DNA from: Leptodactylus fallax
Lineage: Eukaryota; Chordata; Amphibia; Anura; Leptodactylidae
Assembly (NCBI GenBank): GCA_947044405.1
Contig: CAMRHE010000067.1
Span: forward strand, 3,231,501 to 3,295,500
Direction: 5' to 3'
DNA length: 64,000 nucleotides
A program made the translations under genes and the position numbers. The notes beneath the pieces were generated by a model. It made no database searches and was not told where the DNA came from. It saw only the letters and a program-made list of their open reading frames with translations. Within the stretch, counting starts at the first letter, position 1; each line of letters begins with the position of its first letter. Of the stretch, positions 47,235 through 59,648 are shown piece after piece.

Positions 47235-50200
47235 TATGTGATATTTTCTTAAAAGCAGAAAATGCTCTAAAAATAAATAAATAACTAAATAAATAAATAA
47301 TAAATTATGCTGGTCCAGTACTGCCCCTACCATGGCAATGGATATGTGAACGGCTACAACAGTGGTGACATACAGAGTTTCATGGACCCCATTAACTATA
47401 ATGGAATTTGGTGTTCGTTAAACTGAAACTACTGGACAAAAAATTGGGCTTGCAGGACTTTTTTTCATTTGGCAATTTTGGAAGCGCACTGCGATGGAGT
47501 CGTCAAATGGAGATTCCAATGCAGATATGAACATAGCCTAATTATGTAGCAGCTGATACATTGTCCACCTGACTATTACAGCCAATCACTGGTCTCACAA
47601 ATGATTCCATTATTATATGTATGGCACAAGACTGTGATTTTTGTTGTCATTAGTAGGTATGTGATTAGCTAAAGTGAATTAAGCAAAAAATGGAAGGGAT
47701 GAACAGAGCTACAGAAATGGACTGGCAGGGAGAGAATTTTCCTGCAATAAGATACATATATATATATATATATGCATTACTTGATATAATTGATAAAAAA
47801 GATAGACATAATAGAATTATGACGGACTATAGTCACTGTTGCGGCTGGGGGTGTATTACAAGCTTTTTGAATAGTGTTTTAGATTTACATTCATTGTATA
47901 ATAGTCTTAAAGAAAATGTTGTAATAAATGATCTGTTGGTTCTGAAAAGAACAAAATCCTATTACATATGTGCTGGAATTTCAATTTACTGTATATACAG
48001 CCAGTACTAATCAAACGTGGAGCATGCCTTCACATGAAGTATTGTTTGTGTGTCTGCATACAATAATTGGAAAGACTTAGAATAGGCTATGGTATGTGGC
48101 GAAGGTGAACAGGCTGTTACATTTTGGTTCTATATATTGCATATTATCACTGCTATTGAAACTATGCATGAAAATATAAAGCAAAATTAATCATCAAAAA
48201 AAAGAAACTTTACAAATGAAAAAGAAAATATTAAAATGTCTGAAAAACATAGGTTATTATTTCTATCAGTTATTGTTTAGATAGCCACAATCCATTGCTT
48301 CAGTTTCCAGCTCTCCAAATAAATGTCATGCTCACCAAACTGGATAGTGCAGCCAGACGAGAACTGGAATTATGCAGAGAGGGACAGATAAGTGGAAAGC
48401 ACAGAAGGAAATTGGAGATAAACTATTGGAGAACGTGGGCTAAAATATTGGAAGAGGGCTGAAGCACACAAAGGATTAACCCGAGTGGAGAGTCAAACAA
48501 GAGTCAAGGTTAGTGAGCAAGAGAGGGGATGTTATAATCGTTCAGATGAGATATTGGTCAATACTGGAGAGAGTAAGAACATGAACAAACATCTAATAAA
48601 GGGGCTGACACCAAACAGAGGGCAATACAGGAAGAAAATTAGCAGACCAAGACTGCAGAAGGCAAATCGGTGCTATGTACCTGACCTTGGGACTGTGGTT
48701 ACATTTCACTATTTTTGAAATATTTCCAACTTCAACATTTTAGGTAGTCAATATCTAGAACGTCTTGTCTTTATTCAAGGGCATTGCAAGTATTACTGAC
48801 ATATGTGTAAACAAATGATCCAAGATAACAGGACAGACTTTTTGGAAGGTAATGAAACCTCTATCGAGACATGAAAAATGGATGTGAAACAACTTTGGTT
48901 CAAGTACAAACGTCAATGTTAGCAAAAGTCATAAAGAAAGGAAAGGGAGCTAGAAAGGGGCTTGTAGTCACATCAACCTCCTTGCTGATAGGCATTCTCT
49001 TAAGAGAGTATAAAGAGTATAATACGTGGAAGCTCAGGGGAGGTGTGGTAAAAAAATAATGCTGATGCTCACCTTCCCTCACTTCTCTGGTCTCTGTTGT
49101 GATGTCACAGGCCCTGCATGAACGATGAGGCCTGTGATTGGCTTGTTATGATATTGGCTCACCTCACAAAACCACTAAGACCATCACAGTCCTCAGAAGT
49201 CCAACAAGATCCATTAAGACACAGAATGGGCCAGCAGACCCCCAAAGAGAATGGGAATAGGCACCAAACACTGCAGGGAAGGTGAAGGAAAGTCAGTATC
49301 AGCATTTTAAACTGGCTGGCAAACCTCATGAATATTCACAAAATGAATCTTGTGAGGTTCTAGTGCCTGCCTAACGTTGTTGTTTAATATATATTTTCAA
49401 CAACAAATGTGTTTTTTTAACCTTAGTAACTATATCTATGTAAATATGCAATGAAATATTAAATAGTTATGCAAATTTTTAAACAATAGTATCAGCATCT
49501 AAGGAGACACTGAGAAATATACAGTTCTTTGGCTTGGACATTGAGGACTCTGTAATTTAGTCCCAGAAGTAACCGAGTTCAAAATATTGGTGTACACCGA
49601 AAACCGGCGTTGTCTTATGATCTTAAGTACTATACTACTTAGATATAATAACACCACAAAAGCACTCATATACCATTATAGGATCTTATTCTTACAAGTG
49701 GCTACTTAGGCACTGAATGAACATTCATTCAAGGACATTCAGTCTTTTGGAAATATTTTAAAGAGGCTGAGTTTATGCTTAGCATGAAAACAAACTATGC
49801 TCAAGAATATTTTTCTGAACCACCAATGCATAGAAAAGGTTTTTCAAATGCTGTCTTTTTTACCTATGTCCAAAGGATGGCACAGTAGGGGACATTCTTG
49901 ATTTAAAAAAAAAAGATTAAAAATTTTTTTAAAAATTTGGTGCATGCTAATTTTGTGGAAAAATTGCAATTTTTGCCACTGTTAGCTAAACTGTATTTAA
50001 AAATAAGGGTGGCATAAGGAAAGAGAGGCATGGCGTGACACAAAAATGGCATAAAACCTATTGCCTAATCCAGCTGACTTTTTCAGTAGTATTTAATATC
50101 TTTTGTTATGTTATGTGATAAGTTGTAGCACTGCAAATTAAAGTTTGCTACATCTGTACATTGCACTTAATAATAATATAGTATGTAGTAATTTTTTAAG

Positions 50201-50365
50201 TTTCTTCCAGTGGTCGCCGATGGCAGAGAGGATTTTGCCATTTAAATCTTTCTCCAGGCAAGAAATGTGGATCTTGTATTACAAACATTGAGCTTCCTCT
50301 CTCATAAAATAATTATACATTAATCAGAAAAAAAGAAAGAAAAATTAAAAAAATTGGATATTTAC
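47235..50365. other. unassigned
   Basis: Contains 'aataaataaataa' tracts near 47270-47305, a short (AT)n near 47755-47773 and a purine-rich stretch at 48340-48680. ORFs at 47690-48010 and 48485-48718 have no recognisable motif. No gene is supported. Confidence 0.35.
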
Positions 50366-50815
50366 TTTAAAGAGGAACTTTCACCACCTTCACTAACTCC
50401 AGTTCTTTGAGTTCTTTAACAGGTGCTGCTCCATTGATTCCGGTGCAGTTGGTATTATTTTCTGTCTTCCCACTATTCCCAAACTCAGTGCAGATAATTT
50501 TGGTGTCTGATATGCCAATGAGGCTCTCTACTGTCTCAGTAGGGTGGTCTCAGAGAGGAGCAGGCAAGGGGGCGTAATCCAGAGGTTTGGTACTATCCAA
50601 TGAAGGGTGGACAATGTCAAAGCTCAAGATTACTCCCCCTTGTCTGCTCTGGTCCAAGACCACCCACTTGACAGGAGAGAACAAGGCATCAAAACTAACT
50701 GTTTTGCTCAGGAACAATGGGGACTAGAGAAGAAACTCCAATTGTTCCACTCATCAGTGGAGCAGCACCTATTACAGGATGCACAGAGTTGTTGAAGGTG
50801 CTGATCCACTTTTTT
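50366..50815. mobile_element. T2-like MITE, 'aagaggacctttcaccac' subfamily, copy 2
   Basis: TTTAAAGAGGAACTTTCACCACC at the left, with 'cagttctttgagttcttt' and 'aggtgctgctccattgattc'. Inverted partners 'gtggagcagcacctatta' and 'cacagagttgttgaaggtgc' stand at the right. It is about 90 bases longer than copy 1 at 21033. Confidence 0.7.
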
Positions 50816-53800
50816 GGATCATTGTTGTCAGAACTCTTATGCATAATGGAGCAAATTTATTAGTAGACAGAAAAGGGATTCATTTTAGATAACTTTATGC
50901 CAATTTTAGTGCAGTGTGGCGCATATTAAACCACTCCCTCATTCTGCAAAGCCACACCCATTCCCTGCTAAACCACACCCTTTTGTTTGCCTCAGCACAA
51001 AAGTTTCTAAAACACTTAATAAATGTGCTACATGTGTGTTACATGCATGGGTCATGTGCACAAAAATTTTTTGCTTGGTTTGATTTTGGAACATTTTCCA
51101 TTGTGAACATTTACTATATAATATTTTTCTAACATTTATTTCTGTAACATGATAATAAAGCAGTTTACCTGGCACAACGCAGTCAACACCTGGTCTCTTC
51201 TCAGAAAAATATTCACTGCAAACAGATGAGCGTAAAATATGCCTTTTCTAATCATTTTAGCCATACATTTTGTTGGAATTGCATAAGCGTCCTAAAAGCA
51301 AGAGCTTTCCGATCTTATTTTAGACATAATTATTCACACTAATCCAGCAGGCACCACTCAATCTGTTAAACAGTTCAGATTTTGCAACATATGTTGCAGG
51401 GATTATCTTTTTGTTGGCAAATTGCTTTAGCTGCAATACTGTGCATTTTCGCCTTCCGCTGCCTTGTGAATCAATTTCTACACCTCTCTGTTGAAAGGTA
51501 CCACATATGGAAGGTAATAAAAAGAATACATCTGCGACTTCCGCTTCTAATTTACAGCCTTCTTGCAGTGTTTCAAGCCACCTACATTGTGAATTTACTG
51601 TAGGCTGCTTGCCGTTTGAAGCCTGGAGTCTAGTTACATTTCAGGATATAATACTTGGGGCAAGTGGATTTAAATTAATATCCTTGAAATCCAAAGTTAT
51701 ATGACTTGTGTTTAACTGAGCCTTTGGGATGAAATAACTAGTATACTAGAAATATGCAGAGTTTTGACAAAGATTTTATGGAAATGCCTTATGGTGTTTG
51801 AGAACGGACATGAGGGTGATATATCCTCGTCCCGCTAGTTGACAAGATAGCTTTCAGCCAAAGTTTTTATTGTGAGGCATAAATAAGAAACATAGCACTT
51901 TCTCTGTCCATGCATCCAATTTTTTATGCTTCTTGGAAAATTACCATTGTGTAGTACAATACAGACTTGTGTATGGTTCCCAGTTTGAGCTGTCTAATGT
52001 CCTAAGCTTTGTAGAATTGATTCAAGTTCTACAATGTAGTATTTGGCCTCATGTCGATGACTGTATTATGGCTTTGTGCAAGTTCCAAGTTGTACGGAGC
52101 CGTAATGTAGAGGGAAAGTCATCTTATCTTAGTTGGACTGAAACACCAAAGTAACAAAGGAGGGTGCAAGTTCAGAATCTGAAATAGACCCCAAGGTCCG
52201 ACAAAAGACAACCTCATTTGGAGCCAGTGACATTGTCTGTAAAGATGAAGGGTGTGTGCTCATAGAAATTGCATCAATTTCACTGTTTTATGTCAATTCA
52301 TGCATAATCTCTTGCTTATTTATTTATGATTTCTGATGCCGTTTCTCACCCCTGATAAAGCCATAATCCAAGGTGATATGTGTGGAATATCTTTCCAATC
52401 CCCCCAAATATGGTTATTTTTGCCATGTGTCCATGTACAGTGGTATCGCGTATATTTCCATGCTCTGCCTTTGTTATCCTTGCTTGGCTTCTATGTGTTA
52501 TATATGTTATAATATAGTGGCACCCTTGACCTTCATTTTGGGGGGCTGACGACAACACTGTTTGTTTTGGGGGCTGACAACAACACTGTTTGGGATCACC
52601 TGAATTTTCCACACATCCATAAACATGTTTCTACAGAGGTTTTTTGTGCTTTGTGTATCAGGGTAGACTAAAAAGATGGGCTGTACTCAATAAAATGTGC
52701 ATAGATACCAATTTTGATCATAAAAATCAATAAACTGAGCAGAACTGTGTGAAATCTCTATACAACTACCAATTTAATCCACTGGCAAACATGACTGGTT
52801 TTGCAGCTAAAATACAACAGGACTCCTCAGGAACCCCATATGAGATTTATACATGGATCTTGCATGGTATCTGTATGGGTCACCATATAGAACTTAATAC
52901 CTGAAACAGCAACATACAGAAACATATGGCGTGAAACAGCACAATATGGGACTTCATAACTACAACTTACCATATGTTGCCAGTTTTTCAGTAATGTGCA
53001 TAACATCTTATGCTGGGAAAACACTGACTTGTTTTGAGTGAAGGTCTCAATTCAGAACAGAAATAATCCATGTATAGTATAGAATCTGAAATGTCAGTGT
53101 TTGTGAATCTGAAATGTCAGTGTTTGTGCAAGCAAATAAGGCAATCTGCAGTGAAATACCGATTCAGCTCTTTTCAGTGGCTGATAAACAATTCTGAATC
53201 ATCTATTTTTGTAATGACAAATTAGAGAATCATCTGAGTTGGATTCCATTGTAGAAATGTTTTCAGAGCTATATAATACAGCATTTCAAGAAAACCATTT
53301 ATAGAGAAATATGTGAATGAATTATGAAAGCATCCTATCTAAATATAAAATACTCTGGGTCACCTAGAAATTTAAAGGGTACACAAGTTGTCATCAAAAG
53401 TTGAAAGATCTGCAGGGTCTTGCTAGCTAATATTTTTTTCTGGCTGTATCAGCCTACATACAGACTGTCCTGTTAGTTTTTCTGCTGCTAATAGCCCCAT
53501 TATGGCTGCAGCACATTTTGCATTTGTCTCTGATGCCGAGGATATGTACAATATAGAGAAGTCTGCCAATAGTTTACTGCTCTATACTTCCTGTCCCTCG
53601 CTTCCCATAAGACTTTTCTCATATTTCCTATATCTCTCAAATGGCATGTTCAGACTCTTGATTTCAGCACACAAATTTCAACAAATATTCCATACATGAA
53701 ATCACCTCCTGCATGGGAATCCAGTATGTAGTTCATATGGTGTTGATTTGAAATTTACATTGTAGACAAAAAAATTCACATGTCAATCTTTAAGGTTGCT

Positions 53801-53838
53801 TTCATGTTGAAGCTACAATGGTAGTTACACTTTGATGA
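50816..53838. other. unassigned, with small tandem duplications and a CNE-like stretch
   Basis: Two small direct duplications: 'ggggctgac.acaacactgt' twice at about 52537-52595, and 'gaatctgaaatgtcagtgtt' twice at 53083-53129. 51290-51610 is complex and non-repetitive. 'tttaaagggtacacaagttg' near 53370 is a lone T2-like end. No exon is supported. Confidence 0.35.
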
Positions 53839-54079
53839 GGCTAGGTTCACTCCTGCACCAGGCTCTCCCCCAAAGGACCCAAATGACGGAAAGCTGGACT
53901 ACTAAAACAGTGGTTACATGTGGACACTGGTGGACTCCACTGACTATAGTGGGGTCCGCCGGGTGTCTGTTGCGTGTCTGCCATTTTCATACTCCTTTTA
54001 TACCTCCATGCAGGACTTTTCTCTCTGCCAATTTTTGGTTGTTTCTGCGGCGGAGTCTCCAATGGAGGTGAACTTAGCC
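53839..54079. mobile_element. Harbinger-like MITE, 'ggctaggttcacac' family, copy 5
   Basis: Left end GGCTAGGTTCACTCCTGC and right end 'gaggtgaacttagcc' are inverted. The interior is reversed relative to the other copies: 'gggtcc' and 'actatagtggggtccg' come on the opposite side, and 'ctctctgccaatttttgg' near the right end. Confidence 0.6.
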
Positions 54080-54176
54080 TAGTTCCCATTAAATCAGGCT
54101 AATCCATGCATCGATCCTTGGCTTGTCCCTGGTATCTTTCATATATTGTCTCTTTGTGTATGATATCCTCACATTT

Positions 54177-54310
54177 CCCATTTATTTATTTAGCTTACTT
54201 ATATAGCACCATCAAATTCTTCAGCGCTTTTACAGATATTGTCAGTCACTGTCCCATATAGGGCTCACAATCTACATTCCCTATCAGTATGTCTTTGGGA
54301 GGAAACCGGA
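54177..54310 (+). repeat. SINE-like dispersed repeat, copy 2, left part
   Basis: 'cttatatagcaccatcaaat', 'cagcgcttttacagatatt', 'cccatatagggctcacaatc' and 'tatcagtatgtctttggg' give a better-preserved left half of the family seen at 237. It ends in the conserved 'aggaaaccgga'. The following 54311-54560 is C/T-rich with no gene. Confidence 0.6.
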
Positions 54311-55394
54311 TTCTTGCATTTCTTTTGATGTCTCTTCCATATTTCCTCTCATATGCTGTATATCCTATATTATCCTCAGATTTCCTCTCTCTTGCTCCTT
54401 ACTCCTTGCCTTCCTTCTATCATTTTTAATAGTTCATGAAGTCCTCCTCATCTTTATTGTTTTTTGTTTTCATTTCCCTTCTTTCTTTTCTCTCTTCTTT
54501 TTGGCTTCACCTCTCTCACCTTTTCTAATTCCCCCGATTACTCTTCCTCTATCTCTATATGCTACATCATCCAGAAGATAGATTTTATGTGTGCCCTAAA
54601 CCAGTATTCCCCAGGAAGTGGTCAATCTATCTGCTCTTATTAATTCCATGTTTATCTTTTTGAGTTTACGGGACTAGCTGTGTACTGCATTCTTTAAAGG
54701 TTACAGAAAGCTAATCAATTTTCAGGATTTCTCTATGAGACTTCTTCCAAATCCCCCATCATGTCACATCCTAATTGATGGTCTTTTTATTGTTTGTGTA
54801 TCTGAGGTTGTTACACAGTTTGACATGTTCCAGTGTCAGCAATTAAATCAGCCATCACCCTCTCCGGCAGGATCTGTGTCCACACATCTCAAGGTTAAAA
54901 GCGGGAAAGATGTTCTTTCTACTTTTTTTTTGTCCCTGCTATGATTTAGAAAAAACGTATCTGTAACATCATTTGTAAGTTAAAATGACAGAACACAGGT
55001 GGTGTGCTCTGACTCGAGTGGTGAAATCAAATCCATGCCTGGTAAGCTGCTTCTGATTCTTTTTGTAATGGCTCAGTATATTGCTCACAATCATTAAAAT
55101 AGTACTAAAATGCAATATATTGTTTCATTCACCACTTCCTATCTCGCTATTCACAGAGGCTTTGCAGTGACACACAGAGTCCCTGCGGCTCTGTACTACA
55201 GACCCCATCGGTTCCCATTAGGCTGCGATTTTTCTCCCCTAGAAGCAATGCTTGCGGGGGGAGAATGGCTCTGTAATACAGCATCTGCCACATTTCTATG
55301 TAATTCATATAGAATCTGTAAGGAAAAATCACTGTATGAAATCAAAGGCATATAGAAGTAAAGTTTCTGTGTTCCCTACAAAAGAAGGTGAAGC

Positions 55395-55690
55395 TTAAAG
55401 GGGTTTTCCAGGACTTATTAATTGATCATTTATCCTTAGGATAGGTTATCAAGTAAGGATCAGCAGGGGTTCCAATATCTGGGCCCCAGTCGATCAGCTG
55501 TTTGGAGAGGCTGCATCATTGAAATAAACACTGCAGCCTCTTCAGTACTTAGCAAGCATATATTTGTGTGGCAATTGTGTGTGGTATAATATCTAAGACC
55601 ATTCACTTGAAGGGGACTGAGCTGTGATCACGCTATCACAGGCCTTGTGACCAATGGATATGACATCACAAGACCTGTGAAACTGCTGCT
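55395..55690. mobile_element. T2-like MITE, TTAA left border
   Basis: TTAA (55395-55398), AGGGGTTTTCCAGGACTT, then 'ttatccttaggataggttat' (itself a palindrome) and 'cgatcagctgtttggagagg'. The right border is not clear. 54311-55394 and 55691-56235 show no supported gene; the ORFs at 55110-55355 and 55666-55922 lack motifs. Confidence 0.55.
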
Positions 55691-56235
55691 TCAAACAAGT
55701 GATCTACATGGATCTCGGATGTTTGACCCCAGGGACCTTCATGGACTGTAACTGGCCATTCGTAGAAAGTGTATATTGCTGTGTTTCCTTTGCAGGTCCA
55801 ACATGTAGAGGCAGAATGAAATTTGGTACCATGCAAGCAGTTGTTGGGCAATTCTCATGGTATGACCACACACTAGCTGTGGCATGACATATGGTCATTT
55901 TTAAATAAGAGAGTCTTTGCACCTTTTCAGGAACTGTCTTTGGGAGAGTCCATTCAGTTGGTCAGTCCTAGAAAGCAGCTACTGCATCATGAGGAACTGG
56001 AGGCCTAGTCCATGAGTATAGTAGGAAAGTCATTGGTGGGAACAGAAGTGATGCCTATTGGCTCATGTGTGTGTAAGCTACAGATGAATTAAGTTACTTT
56101 TCAAAATGTGGTTTAACCTGTGTGTCTTTCATATTTACAATCAAGATTAGTAAAGGGTGGTCTGGTATATAACAGTCTGGTGGTCTTTCTTCTGACCCGA
56201 CTACAGGTCTGTTTGGAGTTTCTGGTCAATGGGAA

Positions 56236-56405
56236 AACAGCTTTTCAAACATTGTCGGTCACTGTCCCATATAGGGTTCACAATCCTGTCTTTAGAGTGT
56301 AGGAGTACCTAGAGGAAACCCAAGCAAACATGAGAAGAACATGCAAACTTTTTCCAGGTGTTGTCTTTGGTTGAATTCAAACCTAGGACTCCCATCCCCA
56401 CCATG
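56236..56405 (+). repeat. SINE-like dispersed repeat, copy 3
   Basis: 'cactgtcccatatagggttc', 'aggaaacccaagcaaacatg', 'gaacatgcaaact' and 'gaattcaaacctaggactcc' cover the middle and right portions of the family, overlapping copies 1 and 2. Confidence 0.6.
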
Positions 56406-56449
56406 GTCATGGTAGGTTGCAGAAGTGGAGAGTTTTTCCTTGTATAATG

Positions 56450-57055
56450 CACTTATAATGTTCTGATCCTCTCGAGATCTCCACCTTCTCTCTGCTCTTC
56501 AAACAACCACTTTCGAAACTTCTCCCACACATTCTCCATACTCTGGAACTCAATGACACGATCCATAAGACTTTCCCCCACCCACAATCACAAGCTTCAA
56601 GACTCATCTGTTCAAGAAAGTCTACAACCTTCAATAATCCCTGAACAGCATCTGAACAGCATCTACCATCCCCTACTGTCTCCATCCCTCTTCCCTCGTA
56701 GTAAGTTACGCTAGATTCACACTAGTGTTCGGGTACTCTGTCCCAGATTCCGCTTAAAATCATCGGAGCGAAGAGTCTTGCAAGCAGGCTTTTCTCTCCA
56801 CCAATTTCAGTGTAAAATCAGCGGAAACCCAGGCAGACCCCATTATAGTCTATGGGGTTCGTGGGTTTCTGCATTTAACCTCTTTTTAGCTGATAGGATT
56901 TCTGTCTTTTTTCGGGTCCCCAAACAGATCCGAAGAACGGAAACCCAAATGCTAGTGTGAACCTAACGTTAGTCTATTGTACTTGTTCTTGCATTTGTGT
57001 ATATTGTGTTTTATATGTAAACCTAAAGCATCATGGAATAAAAAATAAAGAATAA
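56450..57055 (+). pseudogene. LINE C-terminal end and tail, split by a MITE
   Basis: A plus-strand frame near 56590-56640 reads 'TSFKTHLFKKVYNLQ' followed by a stop, the end of the RT protein of CR1/L2-like LINEs. The rest of the RT is absent or too decayed to read. The 3' tail resumes after the MITE at 56709-56968 with 'tctattgtacttgttcttgc' and 'catcatggaataaaa' and ends in 'aataataatag'. It differs in sequence from the LINE at 28099. Confidence 0.55.
56709..56968. mobile_element. Harbinger-like MITE, 'ggctaggttcacac' family, copy 6, perfect TTA duplication
   Basis: TTA at 56706-56708 and at 56969-56971 bracket the element. The ends are CGCTAGATTCACACTAG and its inverted partner CTAGTGTGAACCTAACG. 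The interior keeps 'cattatagtctatggggttc' and 'ttcgggtccccaaacagatc'. It sits inside a LINE tail, so the insertion postdates that LINE. Confidence 0.8.
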
Positions 57056-58129
57056 TAATAGTAACAACACATATTAACAATTAAAAATAGCACACTTACC
57101 AAAAATATGTCCATGAAACCTTAGAAAGGATCTTTTGTAGTTTCTTGGCACCTCTTGGGGACAATTGTGTCCTCTATGTCACCATTATTAGAATAGAAAA
57201 GTGAATGCGGACAGGTCCCCTTTAACATCTCAGAAAGAGAATTTTTTAAGTGTATACCCAGGAACAAAACAGTGACTGTCCATAAGATTGCTTCAAGTTA
57301 ATGCATTAAACAGTTTGAAGTTTGTGCCCTCATTTGGACCTGAGCTGCCGAAGTTACAGAACTATCTTCTTGTAATCATATTTTTATGGGGGAACCAGAA
57401 TACTGCAATAAAATAAAACTTTATTTCCTGAAGCAGTCTGCTGAAGCAGGATCTTCATTTGTTGAGTGCCATGTATTGCTCTAAGCATATTTCCCTGGTG
57501 GGAATCTGGAGAACTCCATAGGAAATAATGGCAATACAATCAAAAGGCAGCTTTTCTATTCCAGAATCACAATATATTATTTGCTTCAGAGGATCAGAGT
57601 CTCATATAGTTGAATTGTTTTGCAGCTCGACAAACATCTCTTTGGCTGCCAATATAATTGAGGGAAATGATTGTTTTAATGTAGCTGTGTAAGCAGAGTA
57701 ATATATGGAGCAAATATTAGCATGATATCTCACGCTGCACAGCAGATAGATATTTCCCCGTGTTTACATTAAATGTCCTTTACAATAACTAAATGTGCGA
57801 CAAAGGATTGACATTCATTGTTTCATTCCTCCGGTGTGTCTGCCGTGTTTGTAATAAACTGAAAATTGAATGATATGAAATATGTCGCTGGACGTGCCAA
57901 ATGAGAGCACAGATTAAAATAGGGATGAGCAAAGAGGCTTAATATCGAATGGTCTGCTAAACTATGTTAAAGTGAACTTTCTAGGGGAACTTAACAATTG
58001 GTTTAAAGGGACAGCGCAGTCAAAAATGCATTGTGTGCATTCTCTTGTTGAAGGGGGCACTAATTTATGACATATGCTTATCTCGCCTTCCCTTTTTGCT
58101 TTATAGAATGAAAAGGAAGAAGTCACATT
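57056..58129. other. unassigned, CNE-like texture at 57420-57870
   Basis: 57420-57870 contains complex AT-rich sequence without repeat words ('ctttggctgccaatataatt', 'tcacgctgcacagcagatag'). A short T2-like end 'tttaaagggacagcgcagtc' follows near 58001. No exon is supported. Confidence 0.35.
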
Positions 58130-58475
58130 CTGTACAAAATTTTTATTTATGGCCTCTCCTTAGAATCTGATCAGTATGGGGCTGACAGATGGCCACCGCA
58201 AGGATAAGCCACTTCCAATTCCCATACTCCATGCCCTGTATATTGGCCAGGCACTATAACTGCATCTCAATCCCCATTCTAGTCATTTGGAGATGAGCTG
58301 CAGTATTGGTGCCCAACCATTATACAGGGACCAGAGCCATCTTCTTCTAGATCCATGCAGTGTACAGTATGAAAGTCGCAAGTGGCCATGAACAGCTGAT
58401 CCATGTAGTGGCCACCTGTCAGAGCCCCACTGAACAGATATTTATGGCCTATCCTAAGGATGGCTTTGTTTTCTA
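58130..58475. mobile_element. T2-like MITE
   Basis: 'tttttatttatggcctctcc' at the left and 'gatatttatggcctatccta' at the right are words shared with 19956-20362. It directly abuts the next T2-like MITE. Confidence 0.5.
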
Positions 58476-58639
58476 AAGCAAACCTGTCAGCAGGATTTCC
58501 ACCTCTAAAGCCACAGCACTGTTAGGTAGGAAATGAAAGATCCTTTTTAACTTTCCCTCTGTTATGTTCACAAGTTTAACTATAAAAATCGTCTCTGTCC
58601 GTATGTCTGTATGCATATTAGCTGAAAAGAGTCACTCAT

Positions 58640-59516
58640 TGAGAGTCTGGACAGGGCAATCACTTCAGATGCCAACATGCTGAATTCTGTGGCACCTAGA
58701 ACAATGGTTCCGGCGGTACTCACTGCTGTCTTTGGACCTCGTTAGTGACATCACAGACATCATGTGGGTCAGGCCGGGGTCATGACACATAATGACGCGA
58801 AGTAGCCCACATTTATGACGTCATTGAAGAGGAGTCACATCAGAGTCGCTGGAGCCCAGGAGAGGGGAGTAACAATGGTTTTTATGTTTGTCATCTCCTC
58901 TGGGCCTCTGATCATTATAATCTGGGGTCTGAAGAGACCCCAATGTATAATAATAGTCCATTGGTGGTGTACCCCAAAAATTTGGGGTTCTATTGAACTC
59001 AATTTTTTTTTTCAATTATGGGGCATAATACTACGTAAACGGGCCATTATACTATGTGGAAGGGCACTATGGAACATTATACTATGTGGAAGGGACGCTA
59101 TGGAACATTATACTGTGTGGAGGGGCCGCTATAGAACAATTTGCTGTGTGCAGAGGCCACTATAGAACATTATACTGTGTGGAGGGGCCTCTATGGGACA
59201 TTATACTGTGTGGAGGGGCCACTGTGGAACATTATACTGTGTGCAGGGGCCAATATGGGACATTATACTGTGAGGAGGGACCACTATGTGACATTATACT
59301 GTGTGGAGGGGCCACTGTGGAACATTATACTGTGTGCAGGGGCCACTATGGGACATTATACTGTGTGGATGGGCCACTTTGGGACATTATAGTGTTTGTA
59401 AATGGGGAGTTATACTATATGAGGACCAGGAAAGGGGGTGCTATTTCTTATGGGGGTGTAGGGGCTCAAGTCAAAAGTTTGCTATGGGTCCCAGTCTTTG
59501 CTAGTTCTGCCCCTGC
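58640..59516. mobile_element. hAT-like fragment carrying the second minisatellite copy
   Basis: The right end 'ctagttctgcccctg' matches the reversed CAGGGGCGTAACTAG terminus common in vertebrate hAT elements. I cannot find the left terminus, so the boundary at 58640 is approximate and the copy is probably truncated. It shares with the composite hAT at 9741-17209 a 'ggggtctgaagagacccc' palindrome block and the minisatellite, both in reverse orientation. Confidence 0.5.
59056..59400. repeat. 31-bp minisatellite, second site
   Basis: About eleven units of 31 bases with consensus text 'tggaacattatactgtgtgg' plus 'aggggccacta'. Reversed, this is the same unit as the array at 10708-11058 and 15628-16700. 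The three overlapping ORFs of 59056-59547 are repeat translations. Confidence 0.85.
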
Positions 59517-59648
59517 TTTTGAGGTTATTTTCACAGATAAACGGTGAGTTTTAACATAACAAAGAGAAAGCTAAAAAGGATATTTCCTACGCTACCTGAC
59601 AATGCTGTGGGTTTAGTGGTGAAAATCCTGCTGACAGGTTCCCTTTTA

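Larger units (their letters stand above)
58476..59648. mobile_element. T2-like MITE, 'cctgtcagcaggattttcac' type, with inserted hAT-like sequence
   Basis: The left end AACCTGTCAGCAGGATTTCC with 'cacctctaaagccacagcac' is matched at the right, inverted, by 'gtgctgtgggtttagtggtg'-like text and 'gaaaatcctgctgacaggtt'. The inverted match extends about 100 bases. The middle, about 58640-59516, is foreign: GC-rich text, the second minisatellite copy and a hAT-like terminus. Confidence 0.65.

Noticed and set aside
59056..59547. 163-codon plus-strand ORF with repeated 'ERYTV'-like and 'LYCVEGPLW' peptides
   Set aside because: A 31-bp repeat gives all three frames similar peptides. It is not a repeat protein gene; the array is the second copy of the hAT-borne minisatellite.
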